Source: Archangium violaceum
GTDB taxonomy: Bacteria; Myxococcota; Myxococcia; Myxococcales; Myxococcaceae
DNA: 64,000 nt
NCBI RefSeq assembly: GCF_016859125.1
Contig: NZ_CP069338.1
Coordinates: forward strand, 7,007,501 to 7,071,500
Direction of reading: 5' to 3'
How positions within the stretch are numbered: position 1 is the first letter of the stretch; each line of letters starts with the position of its first letter. A program made the translations under genes and the position numbers. Shown here piece by piece: positions 35,592-43,169 of this stretch. The notes beneath the pieces were generated by a model. It was not told the origin of the DNA. It saw nothing but the letters and a program-made list of their open reading frames with translations, and did no database searches.

Positions 35592-37012
35592 GCAACCCCA
35601 CGACACAACCGGAGCCGAGGCTCCGGAGGACCCGGCTCGTCATCCTCACTGCGGTCATCGCGGCCGTAGGCGCGGTGGCGGCCACCGCCCTGCTGGTGAA
35701 CATCTCCGAGCGCAAGCAGGAGGCGCGCAACCCCTTCTACCGGGTGGTGGAGCTGGACGACACCATGGAGGACCCGGCCGTCTGGGGGAAGAACTTCCCC
35801 CTGCAGTACGACGACTACAAGCGCACGGTGGACCAGGTGCGCACGAAGTACGGCGGCAGCGAGGCCGTGCCGCACACGCCCACCGCGGCGGACCCGCGCT
35901 CGGTGGTGGCCCAGTCGCGGCTGGAGGAGGACCCGCGCCTGAAGACGATGTGGGCCGGTTATGCCTTCGCGGTGGACTTCCGCGAGGAGCGCGGCCACGC
36001 GTACATGCTGGATGATCAGACGCTCACCGAGCGCCAGCACGTCACGAAGCAGCCCGGCACGTGCATGCACTGCCACGGCTCGGTCTACCTGCCCTACAAG
36101 AAGCTCGGGGAGGGCGATCTCATCAAGGGCTTCGAGAAGATGAACCAGATGCCCTACATGGAGGCGCGCAAACTGGTGGATCATCCGGTGGCGTGCATCG
36201 ACTGCCATGATCCGAAGACGATGGCGCTCCGGGTGACGCGTCCTGGCTTCATCGAGGGCATGCGCGCGCTCAAGGCCGGGCAGGGAGTGCGGGACTACGA
36301 CGTGAACGCTCAGGCCACGCGCCAGGAGATGCGCTCGTACGTCTGTGGCCAGTGCCACGTCGAGTACTACTTCAAGGGTCCGGAGAAGCGGCTGACGTAC
36401 CCATGGGCCAAGGGCCTGAACATCGACAACATCATGGCCTACTACGAGGAGAACGGGCACAAGGACTGGGTCCACTCCGAGACGGGCGCGCCTGTGCTCA
36501 AGGCCCAGCACCCCGAGTTCGAGATGTACAACCAGGGCATCCATGCCCGCTCGGGCGTGGCCTGCGCCGACTGCCACATGGCCTACAAGCGCGAGGGGGC
36601 GATGAAGATCAGCGACCACCACGTGCGCAGCCCGCTGCTCAACATCAACCGGGCCTGCCAGACGTGCCACAAGTGGTCCGAGGAGGAGATGAAGCACCGG
36701 GTGGAGATCCTCCAGGACCGGCACCACGCGCTGCGCAACACGGCCATGGACGCGCTGGTGGACCTCATCCACGACGTCAAGGAGCGCAAGCTGGCGGGCG
36801 CCACCGACGTCGAGCTGGCCGAGGCTCGGGGCTTCCAGCGCAAGGCCCAGTTCTACCTGGACTTCGTGGAGGCGGAGAACTCCAATGGCTTCCACGCGCC
36901 GCAGGAGTCGGCCCGCATCCTCGGCGAGTCCATCAACTACTCTCGCCTGGGTCAGAAGGCGCTGCGCAAGCAGCCGCCGGTACCTCAGCAGGACGCGCGC
37001 AAGCTCGAGTAG
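35588..37012 (+). CDS. nrfA: ammonia-forming cytochrome c nitrite reductase NrfA (CxxCH type at heme 1)
   Basis: 474 residues. An N-terminal hydrophobic segment (RLVILTAVIAAVGAVAATALLV) acts as signal or anchor. Five heme motifs follow: CMHCH, CIDCH, CGQCH, CADCH and CQTCH. The catalytic heme of E. coli NrfA is bound by CxxCK; here the first site is CxxCH, as in some NrfA clades. The rest fits the family, including the SDHHVRSPLLN region with a distal heme His. It reduces nitrite to ammonium in the periplasm with six electrons from NrfH. With nrfH it forms a two-gene operon. The start overlaps the nrfH stop. Confidence 0.93.
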   Translation: MSNPTTQPEPRLRRTRLVILTAVIAAVGAVAATALLVNISERKQEARNPFYRVVELDDTMEDPAVWGKNFPLQYDDYKRTVDQVRTKYGGSEAVPHTPTAADPRSVVAQSRLEEDPRLKTMWAGYAFAVDFREERGHAYMLDDQTLTERQHVTKQPGTCMHCHGSVYLPYKKLGEGDLIKGFEKMNQMPYMEARKLVDHPVACIDCHDPKTMALRVTRPGFIEGMRALKAGQGVRDYDVNAQATRQEMRSYVCGQCHVEYYFKGPEKRLTYPWAKGLNIDNIMAYYEENGHKDWVHSETGAPVLKAQHPEFEMYNQGIHARSGVACADCHMAYKREGAMKISDHHVRSPLLNINRACQTCHKWSEEEMKHRVEILQDRHHALRNTAMDALVDLIHDVKERKLAGATDVELAEARGFQRKAQFYLDFVEAENSNGFHAPQESARILGESINYSRLGQKALRKQPPVPQQDARKLE

Positions 37013-37059
37013 CGCTTCCCGGGTGTGTCGGGTGCACGACGAACAAACCCTCGACGCGC

Positions 37060-37235
37060 GTGAAGCCCACTGCAATTCGCGTTTCCACCGCTATTGGTGA
37101 CAAACCGGTGAACAACGTGCAGGTCCTCGGCAGTGGCCGGCACACGCTCATCTTCGCCCACGGCTTCGGCTCCGAGCAGAGCGCCTGGCGTCATCAGGTC
37201 AAGGCGTTCCAGGAGCGCTACCGCATTCAGGGCGG
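37060..37235 (+). pseudogene. N-terminal fragment of an RsbQ-like alpha/beta hydrolase
   Basis: A frame from GTG 37060 reads VNNVQVLGSGRHTLIFAHGF then GSEQSAWRHQVKAFQERYRI. This is the start of an RsbQ-like hydrolase with the oxyanion motif HGFG. It breaks off near 37235, where a different reading frame with unrelated content begins. The nucleophile and the rest of the fold are absent, so it is not functional. It sits directly after nrfA. Confidence 0.6.
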
Positions 37236-37857
37236 GACTGCTGGGAATCTCCGCCGTGCTGGCCGTCTGCGAGAGGGGCGTGGGGCAGGGCCTGACGTCC
37301 CGGTGCCTCGCCCCGCTCCTCTTCGGCCTCGTTGCCCTGCTGCCCGTCTCCGCCGCGTGGTGGGGGGGCGGGGTGGTGTCGGGCTTCGTCCTGTCGCTCC
37401 TGGTGTCCGGGTCGCCCGGTGGGGATGCGTACATGGTGGCGGGAGGGTTGCCCCTGCCCACGCCGGACCATGCCGAGGCCATCGCGGAGATGGCGCTGGA
37501 CATGAGGCGGTTCATCCAGGACTTCAACAGGGGAAAGCGCGTCTCGCTGCGCCTGCGGACCGGCATCAGCACCGGGCCGGTGGTGGCGGGCGTCATCGGC
37601 ACGAAGAAGTTCACCTACGACCTGTGGGGCGACACGGTGAACACGGCCAGTCGCATGGAATCCCATGGGTTGCCAGGGCACATCCACGTCACGCAGGCCA
37701 CCTACGAGCGCCTGCGCGACACGTACGTCTTCACCGAGCGGGGCCGCATCCCCATCAAGGGCAAGGGCGAGATGACCACCTACCTGCTCGAGGGACGGAG
37801 GAACCGTGCCGCCGTGTCGCCCGGCGGGGTGTCACCCGGCGGCCTGCTCGGAGCTGA
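37236..37857 (+). pseudogene. remnant of a class III adenylate/guanylate cyclase with membrane region
   Basis: This frame starts with hydrophobic segments (GLLGISAVLAV, LLFGLVALLPVSAAWW, VVSGFVLSLLV). Near 37425 it jumps straight into the second half of a cyclase domain: GDAYMVAGGLP, then TGISTGPVVAGVIG, YDLWGDTVNTASRME and GRIPIKGKGEM. The first half of the catalytic domain, with the first metal-binding Asp, is missing. An internal deletion fused the membrane part to mid-domain. The natural stop is lost: the frame runs on into the opposite-strand SGNH gene. A dead gene is the simplest reading. Confidence 0.65.
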
Positions 37858-38470
37858 CGCCGCGCTCGGCGGCCTGGAGCAGGACGGGCCAGAAGTGCTC
37901 CGCCATCCGCTGGTAGCCCGTGTCGGAGGGGTGGAAGCCGTCGGCCGAGAAGTAGTCGGCGCTCCCCGACAGCTCCACGCGGCTGGGGGAGTAGAGGTCC
38001 ACGCCGAAGAGGCCATGGCGGGACACCACTCGGGCGAGCGCCTCGTTGAAGGCCGCGATGCGGGCGGCGATCAGCTCGAGCGGGAGGAAGTGCGTCGCGA
38101 GCCGCGCCACGGGAGCGAGTGACATGTCGGGCAGGTTGGCCAGCACCACCGGGGCACCCGTGGACACCAGGCCGCGCGCGATCTGGTCGAGGTTGGACTC
38201 CAGCTGGTGGGGCTCCACGCCGCGCCACAGGTCGTTGATGCCCACCGCGAGCGTCACCACGTGGGGGCGCGAGCGGATGGCCTTGGGAAGCTGCCCGGAG
38301 AGGACCGTGCCGCTGGTGGCCCCGCTCACGCCCAGGTTGAGCAGGCCCACGCCCGGCCGGGTACGGCGCAGCCGCTGGAAGAGGTGTTCCACGTAGCCGC
38401 CGTTGCGCGCGCCCACTCCGACAGCGGAGGAGTCGCCCAGGGCCACGTATCTCAGGGAGAGTGCGCTCAT
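37832..38470 (-). CDS. SGNH/GDSL-type hydrolase
   Basis: 212 residues. Block I is YVALGDSSAVGVGARN with the nucleophile Ser. Block II Gly lies in NLGVSGATSG and block III Asn in AVGINDLWRG. Block V SADGFHPSDTGY has the Asp and His of the triad. This is a compact esterase or lipase-like hydrolase of the TesA/GDSL class. There is no obvious signal peptide from this ATG. Substrate is unknown. Its 3' end overlaps the end of the cyclase remnant. It is divergent from the KAS III-like gene across 117 bases. Confidence 0.85.
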   Translation of the reverse strand: MSALSLRYVALGDSSAVGVGARNGGYVEHLFQRLRRTRPGVGLLNLGVSGATSGTVLSGQLPKAIRSRPHVVTLAVGINDLWRGVEPHQLESNLDQIARGLVSTGAPVVLANLPDMSLAPVARLATHFLPLELIAARIAAFNEALARVVSRHGLFGVDLYSPSRVELSGSADYFSADGFHPSDTGYQRMAEHFWPVLLQAAERGVSSEQAAG

Positions 38471-38587
38471 GAGTGTCCTTCCATAGCGGCCTGGAGCCGG
38501 GTCCGCAGCGGCGCCCGCCTGCCTTCCTGTCCCTCGGGCATTCGGGAACGCGCGTGGCGGTTCGGGTGTGCTATGGCGCGCCCGGCG

Positions 38588-39559
38588 ATGACGCGTCCTT
38601 CGATTTCCTTCCTGGGCTTTGGTGCCGCGCTGCCGGAGCGGGTGCGCACCAGTTCCGATCCCATCTTCGACCGGATTCGCGAGGAGGCCCGAGCAAAGGG
38701 GCTGTCCGAAGCCTCGCTCTTCTACGGCAACCGGGAGCACCGATGCCTGGCTCCGGAAGAGTCCCTGGCCGCCCTCACCGCGAAGGCGGGAACCGCGGCG
38801 TTGGAGGACGCGGGCATCCGGCCGGATCAGGTGGATCGGCTCTACGGCTACGTCTCCGTGCCCGAGTTCATCACCCCCAACGAGTTGTACGCGGTCCACC
38901 GGGAGGTGGGCCTGGGCTCGCATGCGATGGTGGTGCCGGTGCAGGCCGAGTTCGCCAACTTCGTCATGGGCGCCGTGCTGGCCTGGGAGGCGATGCTCGC
39001 GGGGCATTCGGAGCGGGCGCTCGTGGCCGTGGGGGCCGGGTGGACGCGCAACGTGGACTACGCGCAGGGGCACGCCTTCGGTATTGGAGATGGGGCGGGC
39101 GCGGCGGTGCTCGGGCTCGGGGAGCGGCTCGTCCTGGTGGACTACGCCGTGGACACCTTCAGTGACGAGTACGGGTCCATGACCATGCGCCCCCGTCCCG
39201 AGAGCGGCTTCGACAGGCCCGTGTACGGGCTCGAGCCCGCCCGTGGCCTGCGGTCCTTCCTGAACAGCGGCATGGACGGACCACCGAGGCTCGTCGAGCG
39301 GCTGCTGCGCAAGCACGGCCTGACCGGGGAAGACATCACCCTCGTTTCACACCAGGCCACGCGGAAGTTGCTCGACCACTGGAACGAGAAGATCCGCCCG
39401 CGCGAGTACCTGCACACGCTCGAGGACTGCGGGAACATGGCGCTCGCCTCGATTCCCGTCACCCTGGCCCGTTACCACCGCGAGCTGCGCACGAAGTACC
39501 TCGTCCTCTTCGGCATTGGCATCGGCGCGCACCAGATGGCGCTGCTGGTGCGCGTGTAG
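38588..39559 (+). CDS. KAS III-like thiolase-fold protein lacking the catalytic cysteine
   Basis: 323 residues. The fold follows ketoacyl-ACP synthase III: FLGFGAALPERVRTS at the start, an acyl-binding region and two active residues kept. These are His in LVSHQATRKLL and Asn in DCGNMALASIP. At the nucleophile, where KAS III has (D)xxxACxGF, this reads QAEFANFVMGA, with Phe in the Cys position. Normal condensation through an acyl-enzyme is thus unlikely. It may act as an acyltransferase by direct transfer or as a binding protein. An ATG five codons upstream is an alternative start. No PKS or fatty-acid genes adjoin. Confidence 0.8.
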   Translation: MTRPSISFLGFGAALPERVRTSSDPIFDRIREEARAKGLSEASLFYGNREHRCLAPEESLAALTAKAGTAALEDAGIRPDQVDRLYGYVSVPEFITPNELYAVHREVGLGSHAMVVPVQAEFANFVMGAVLAWEAMLAGHSERALVAVGAGWTRNVDYAQGHAFGIGDGAGAAVLGLGERLVLVDYAVDTFSDEYGSMTMRPRPESGFDRPVYGLEPARGLRSFLNSGMDGPPRLVERLLRKHGLTGEDITLVSHQATRKLLDHWNEKIRPREYLHTLEDCGNMALASIPVTLARYHRELRTKYLVLFGIGIGAHQMALLVRV

Positions 39560-39574
39560 AGCGAGGCGCCGGCG

Positions 39575-40141
39575 CTACTGTTGTCCTTCCGTGCCGCGCT
39601 GCTGCATGCGCTCCTGGATTCGACGCATGCGCTCCTGCATCCGCTGCTGCATGCGCTCCTGCCGCTCCTTGAGCCGGCCCTCCCGGTCGGCCTTCCTCAT
39701 CAGCTTCGCCATCTTCCCCTCGTGACGGGCCATGAAGATGGCGAGCTGCGCCCGCTTTTGTGGAGGCAGGTCCTTCGCGAGCGCCTGGTACATGTCGCGA
39801 TCCAACGCCGTGAGCTGTGCCCGCGCGTCGAATACCCGCTGGATCGCCTGGTCCACCTGCGACTGAGCCGACGCGTCTCCCCGTGCCGCCAGTCTGAGCA
39901 CCTTCGCGGACTCGCGCACCTGCTTCATCAGGGGCCGGCGGCGCTCGTCGAACTGGCGCATCGTGTCCGCCATCTTCAGGGCCTGGGACTCGTCGAGCCC
40001 CAGCTCCTCCGCCAGCCCCATGACCCGCATCATCCGCGTCCGCCGCTCCTCGCGCGCCGCCGCATCACCCTCGGGCGGCGCGGCCAGCGTCACCAGGGGG
40101 AGCAGGGTCAGGGTCAGCACCGCCAGTCGAAAGGGCTTCAT
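39575..40141 (-). CDS. periplasmic Spy/CpxP-like helical protein
   Basis: 188 residues with a signal peptide (RLAVLTLTLLPLVTLAAPP). The rest is helical and rich in Arg, Gln, Met and Glu, with ELGLDESQALKMADTM and ALDRDMYQALAKDLPPQKR, like the LTxxQ region of Spy/CpxP. The last 40 residues are a run of RMQQRMQERM-type repeats. Such proteins act as periplasmic chaperones or metal/stress sensors. The gene is third in an operon with an ECF sigma factor and a zinc-type anti-sigma factor, overlapping the latter by one base (TGATG). Confidence 0.75.
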   Translation of the reverse strand: MKPFRLAVLTLTLLPLVTLAAPPEGDAAAREERRTRMMRVMGLAEELGLDESQALKMADTMRQFDERRRPLMKQVRESAKVLRLAARGDASAQSQVDQAIQRVFDARAQLTALDRDMYQALAKDLPPQKRAQLAIFMARHEGKMAKLMRKADREGRLKERQERMQQRMQERMRRIQERMQQRGTEGQQ

Positions 40142-40689
40142 CACAGGGTCTCTCCAGGGATGGGGGATGAGAGGAGTTCTTCGAGCTCGAGCTCCGAGAG
40201 CCCGGCGACGTCCTCGGCGTCCTCCAGGTCCATGTAGGACAGCTCGAGCGCATCGGACAGCGGATCCGTGAGCGCCCACTGCTCCAGCTCCGACTCCGTC
40301 TCCTCGACCACGCTGGCGGGGGTCTCCACCTGAGGGGCGAGTGGGGCCGGAGGGGCCACACGGCGCTGAACCACCGGTCCCAGCGCGAACAGCACCACGG
40401 CCGCCGCCGCCAGCAGCGCTCCGGTGGTCCGCATCCGTGCCGCCTTCTGGACCTGCTCCCGGCGCCAGGTGCCCACCGCCGTTCGAGGCAGGGCCGCCAT
40501 CACCGCCTGCTCCCGCGCGGACGGCGGTGGTAGCGCGGCGAGCCCGAGCACGTCGCGGTGGGCCTCGGCCTCGGAGCGGCACGCCGCACAGGATTCCAGG
40601 TGCGCGCGCACCCGCGCCTCCTCCTCGGGCTCCAGCGCTCCCGCGGCGAAGAGGGTCAACGACTCGTCTTGATCCCGGCACGCGGACAT
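40141..40689 (-). CDS. anti-sigma factor with zinc-binding N-terminus and TM helix
   Basis: 182 residues. The N-terminus has the anti-sigma zinc motif: His and two Cys in RAHLESCAACRSE. A membrane helix follows (about 95-112, TGALLAAAAVVLFALGPVV). The outer part is acidic (ELEELLSSP). It should hold the adjacent ECF sigma factor at the membrane and release it on an envelope signal. Its start overlaps the sigma-factor stop (ATGA) and its stop overlaps the start of the Spy-like gene, so the three are coupled. Confidence 0.88.
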   Translation of the reverse strand: MSACRDQDESLTLFAAGALEPEEEARVRAHLESCAACRSEAEAHRDVLGLAALPPPSAREQAVMAALPRTAVGTWRREQVQKAARMRTTGALLAAAAVVLFALGPVVQRRVAPPAPLAPQVETPASVVEETESELEQWALTDPLSDALELSYMDLEDAEDVAGLSELELEELLSSPIPGETL

Positions 40690-41297
40690 CAGCGTTCCTC
40701 CTCGGGCGTTTCGGTCACCTGCGCCCGGAGGCGCTTCACGGCGTGATGGAAATTCACCTTGGCGTTCGTCTCGGTGATGCCGAGCGTCTCGGCGATGTCT
40801 CGGAAGTTGAGCCCGCCGTCCACCCGGAGCGTCAGCACCTCGCGCTGGCGGCGGGGTAGGGTGAGCACCGCCGCGCGGACCCGTCGCTCCTGTTCGGTCC
40901 GCTCCAGGGCCTCGTGCGCGGATTCGCCCGGGGCCTCGGTCTCCGGGACGTCCACCACCTGCAACCAACGCCGTCCTTGACGGGCATGGTTCTTCGCCAG
41001 GTTGAGCGCGATGCGGATGAGCCAGGCCCGGAAGGGCGCGGGTCCCGAGGGGCTCCAGCGGGAGAAGACCCGGCGCGAGGCCTCCAGGGCTCGCAGGAAG
41101 GCCTGCTGGGCGAGGTCCGCGGCGTCCTCGGGCCGGGCCGTGTAGCGCCGCATGAGCGAGAAGACCAGGGTCCGGTGTCGCTCCACGAGCGTGCCGAAGG
41201 CCGCCTCGTCACCAGCCAGGAAGGCGTGGCAGAGCGCCTCGTCGCTCGGTTCGATGGCGGCCTCCATCGGCGCCAGGGCTGTCTCCAGGGCCTTCAC
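40689..41297 (-). CDS. ECF-type RNA polymerase sigma factor
   Basis: 202 residues. Region 2 is seen in TLVFSLMRRYTARPEDAADL with the -10 recognition helix AQQAFLRALE. Region 4 is LPRRQREVLTLRVDGGLNFR with the helix-turn-helix AETLGITETNAKVNFHHAV. There is no region 3. It redirects RNA polymerase, probably to its own operon and stress genes. The GTG at 41297 lies about where a putative ECF promoter would start transcription, so the message may be leaderless. ATG 41267 is an alternative start. Confidence 0.93.
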   Translation of the reverse strand: MKALETALAPMEAAIEPSDEALCHAFLAGDEAAFGTLVERHRTLVFSLMRRYTARPEDAADLAQQAFLRALEASRRVFSRWSPSGPAPFRAWLIRIALNLAKNHARQGRRWLQVVDVPETEAPGESAHEALERTEQERRVRAAVLTLPRRQREVLTLRVDGGLNFRDIAETLGITETNAKVNFHHAVKRLRAQVTETPEEER

Positions 41298-41303
41298 GCT
41301 CCC

Positions 41304-41330
41304 TACAAACCCTGGGGCTGGCGAAAAGTT
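41304..41330 (-). promoter_or_regulatory. putative ECF-type promoter of the sigma-factor operon
   Basis: On the minus strand AACTTTT (41330-41324) is followed after 17 bases by GTAGGG (41306-41301). An AAC-containing -35 and a GT-containing -10 are typical of promoters read by ECF sigma factors, which often control themselves. Transcription would start near the GTG at 41297. Confidence 0.35.
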
Positions 41331-41504
41331 AAACGGATTTTTTCGCGGGTGTCCGGGTGACGGGAGAGGTTCTGGGGTGGGGTTGGGACGACACTACTTG
41401 AGAGGTTATAAAAAGTTTCGCATCGTCAGCGTGTGCCGCTATCCTGCACGTGTTGGGCCTGGGAAGGCTCGCGCGATGCCCGGGAGGGCGAGGAGGGTGA
41501 GGAG

Positions 41505-41924
41505 ATGGCGGAGACGTTTGGGGGCGACATTGGCGTCCAGATCCTGCAGGCCGTGCAGGGTCTAGCGGTCCGGATGGACCGGCTGGAAGCGCGGATGGAC
41601 AGCCTGGAGTCCGAGGTGAAGGACCTGCAGGCCCGAATGACGAGACAGGAAACGTTGATGGAAATCCTGGGGGCCGAGTTCGTCGCCTGGCGCGGAGAGG
41701 TCCAGCAACTCCGCGGGGATGTCCAGCAGCTGAAAGGCGAGGTCCAGCAGCTGAAAGGCGAGGTCCAGCAGCTGCGCACGGAGACGCATGAGGGGTTTCG
41801 CCGGGTGAAGGCTCGTCTCGACGTGACGGACGGCACGGTGGTCCTGATGGCCTCGGTGCTGCGCCGGCCAACGGAGCTCGGCGAGGAACTGGAGAGTCAT
41901 CTGCGGGAAATCGCAGCGCGCTGA
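41505..41924 (+). CDS. coiled-coil protein with heptad tandem repeats
   Basis: 139 residues from an ATG with GAGGAGGGTGAGGAG before it. Almost the whole chain is a coiled coil: MDRLEARMDSLESEVKDLQA, then four near-perfect heptads of the type EVQQLKG. There is no signal or membrane segment. The fold suggests a parallel oligomer. Small proteins of this make-up are common in myxobacteria and have no agreed function. The neighbours on both sides have their own transcription. Confidence 0.7.
   Translation: MAETFGGDIGVQILQAVQGLAVRMDRLEARMDSLESEVKDLQARMTRQETLMEILGAEFVAWRGEVQQLRGDVQQLKGEVQQLKGEVQQLRTETHEGFRRVKARLDVTDGTVVLMASVLRRPTELGEELESHLREIAAR
41697..41780 (+). repeat. 21-bp tandem repeat coding for heptads
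   Basis: Four units of 21 bp; the middle two are identical (GAGGTCCAGCAGCTGAAAGG, then C) and the outer ones differ at a few bases. Each unit codes for one heptad (E/D-V-Q-Q-L-K/R-G) of the coiled-coil protein, so copy-number change would keep the frame and alter rod length by one heptad. Confidence 0.85.
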
Positions 41925-42042
41925 CGGCGTAAGTCCACCGGGCTCGCCTGGCCGCTCGACTCAGGAAGTCTCCCCAAGCGGGTTGCTGGCCCCATCATGC
42001 GGCTGACACAATGAGGAAGGGGCCCTCCGGGGGATCGGCGAC

Positions 42043-42624
42043 ATGGCAACGGACAGCGCGGCCGCACGCATCAAGGGAAGTGTTCTCATCGCCCGACTCA
42101 AGCTGTTGACGACGCAGGGGGGGTCGGAGCGTCTCCAGGATGTGCTTCAGCGGCTGCCTCCCGCGGATCGCAAGGTCCTCGAGGGCGTCATCATGCCCAT
42201 TGGCTGGTATCCCCTGGGGCTGAACCTCCGGCTCGACGCGGCCATCGCCGCCTCGCTCTCTCCCAGGGATCGCGGCAAGGCCTTCATCGACATGGGCCGG
42301 GCCTCCGCGGAGGACAACCTGAAGGGCCCCCACCACGTGTTCATCCGCAAGGGGGATCCGCATTTCCTCCTCAGCCACGCGCCGGAGATCTACCGGCTCT
42401 ACTACGCGGTGGGTGAGCGCTCCTACGAGAAGCGAGGGGAGCGGAGCGCGGTGCTGCGCACCGTGGGCGCCGAGATCGTCACCGAGGCGGATTGTCTCAC
42501 CATCATCGGTTGGCACCAGCGTGCCATCGAGCTGAGCGGCGGCCGCAACGTGCTCGTCGGGCACCCCAAGTGCCGTGCCCGCGGCAACGGCCACTGCGAG
42601 TACCACTGCACCTGGGAGGTCTAG
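42043..42624 (+). CDS. TIGR02265 (DUF2378) family protein
   Basis: 193 residues. It has the plan of the myxobacterial TIGR02265 family: KGSVLIARLKLL at the start, LPPADRKVLEGVIMPIGWYP, then a middle GKAFIDMGRASAEDNLKGPH and a Cys-containing end, HPKCRARGNGHCEYHCTW. The family is expanded in fruiting myxobacteria; its biochemical role is not known. The ending resembles the 4-vinyl reductase/V4R-type small-molecule fold, a weak resemblance. Its stop codon lies in a CTAG shared with the opposite-strand peroxiredoxin stop. Confidence 0.8.
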   Translation: MATDSAAARIKGSVLIARLKLLTTQGGSERLQDVLQRLPPADRKVLEGVIMPIGWYPLGLNLRLDAAIAASLSPRDRGKAFIDMGRASAEDNLKGPHHVFIRKGDPHFLLSHAPEIYRLYYAVGERSYEKRGERSAVLRTVGAEIVTEADCLTIIGWHQRAIELSGGRNVLVGHPKCRARGNGHCEYHCTWEV

Positions 42625-43088
42625 GCTCCCGCCGTGGGGAGCGGGTGCTCCCGCAGGTAGCGCAGCACGTCGTCCAGGTGCTTGTAGACGCGCACCTCGT
42701 GGCGGATGACGGACTCGATGACACCCTCCGGGCCGATGATGTAGGTGACGCGCCGGTCCACTCTCAGTACGGGCCAGAGCACGTCATAGGCCTTGCTGAT
42801 GGTGCGCGCCTCGTCACCCAGCAGGGAGAAGTGGATGTCCTCCTGCTCGGCGAACTCGCATTGCGTCTTCACCGTGTCCACCGACACACCCACCAGTTCC
42901 GCCCCGAGCGACTGGATGCGCTCGTGGTTGTCCCGGAAGTGCCGCGTTTCCTCGGTGCAGGCGATGGTGAAGGCCTTGGGGAAGAAGAAGAGGACGACCC
43001 GCCGCCCCCTCAGGGCGGAGAGCGAGAAGGGACGTCCCTGACAATCGGTGCCGGTGAAGTCCGGGGCGGCTTGTCCCACTTCGAGCAT
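42621..43088 (-). CDS. peroxiredoxin (AhpC/TSA, Bcp-like)
   Basis: 155 residues. The thioredoxin-fold motif FFFPKAFTIACTEETRHF gives the peroxidatic Cys (T-x-x-C, about 46). A second Cys in TQCEFAEQ (about 83) may be resolving. The active-site Arg lies in the later WPVLRVDRRVTYIIG part. It reduces hydroperoxides using thioredoxin-type donors in the cytoplasm. The ATG at 43088 has AGGAGG nine bases before it. It is divergent from the YcaO gene across 81 bases. Confidence 0.88.
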   Translation of the reverse strand: MLEVGQAAPDFTGTDCQGRPFSLSALRGRRVVLFFFPKAFTIACTEETRHFRDNHERIQSLGAELVGVSVDTVKTQCEFAEQEDIHFSLLGDEARTISKAYDVLWPVLRVDRRVTYIIGPEGVIESVIRHEVRVYKHLDDVLRYLREHPLPTAGA

Positions 43089-43169
43089 CTTCTTCGGCCT
43101 CCTGGGCCCGGTCTCCCCTAGCATGCTTCCCGCTGATACGACCACGCTCACCCAACACCGAGCTCTTCC

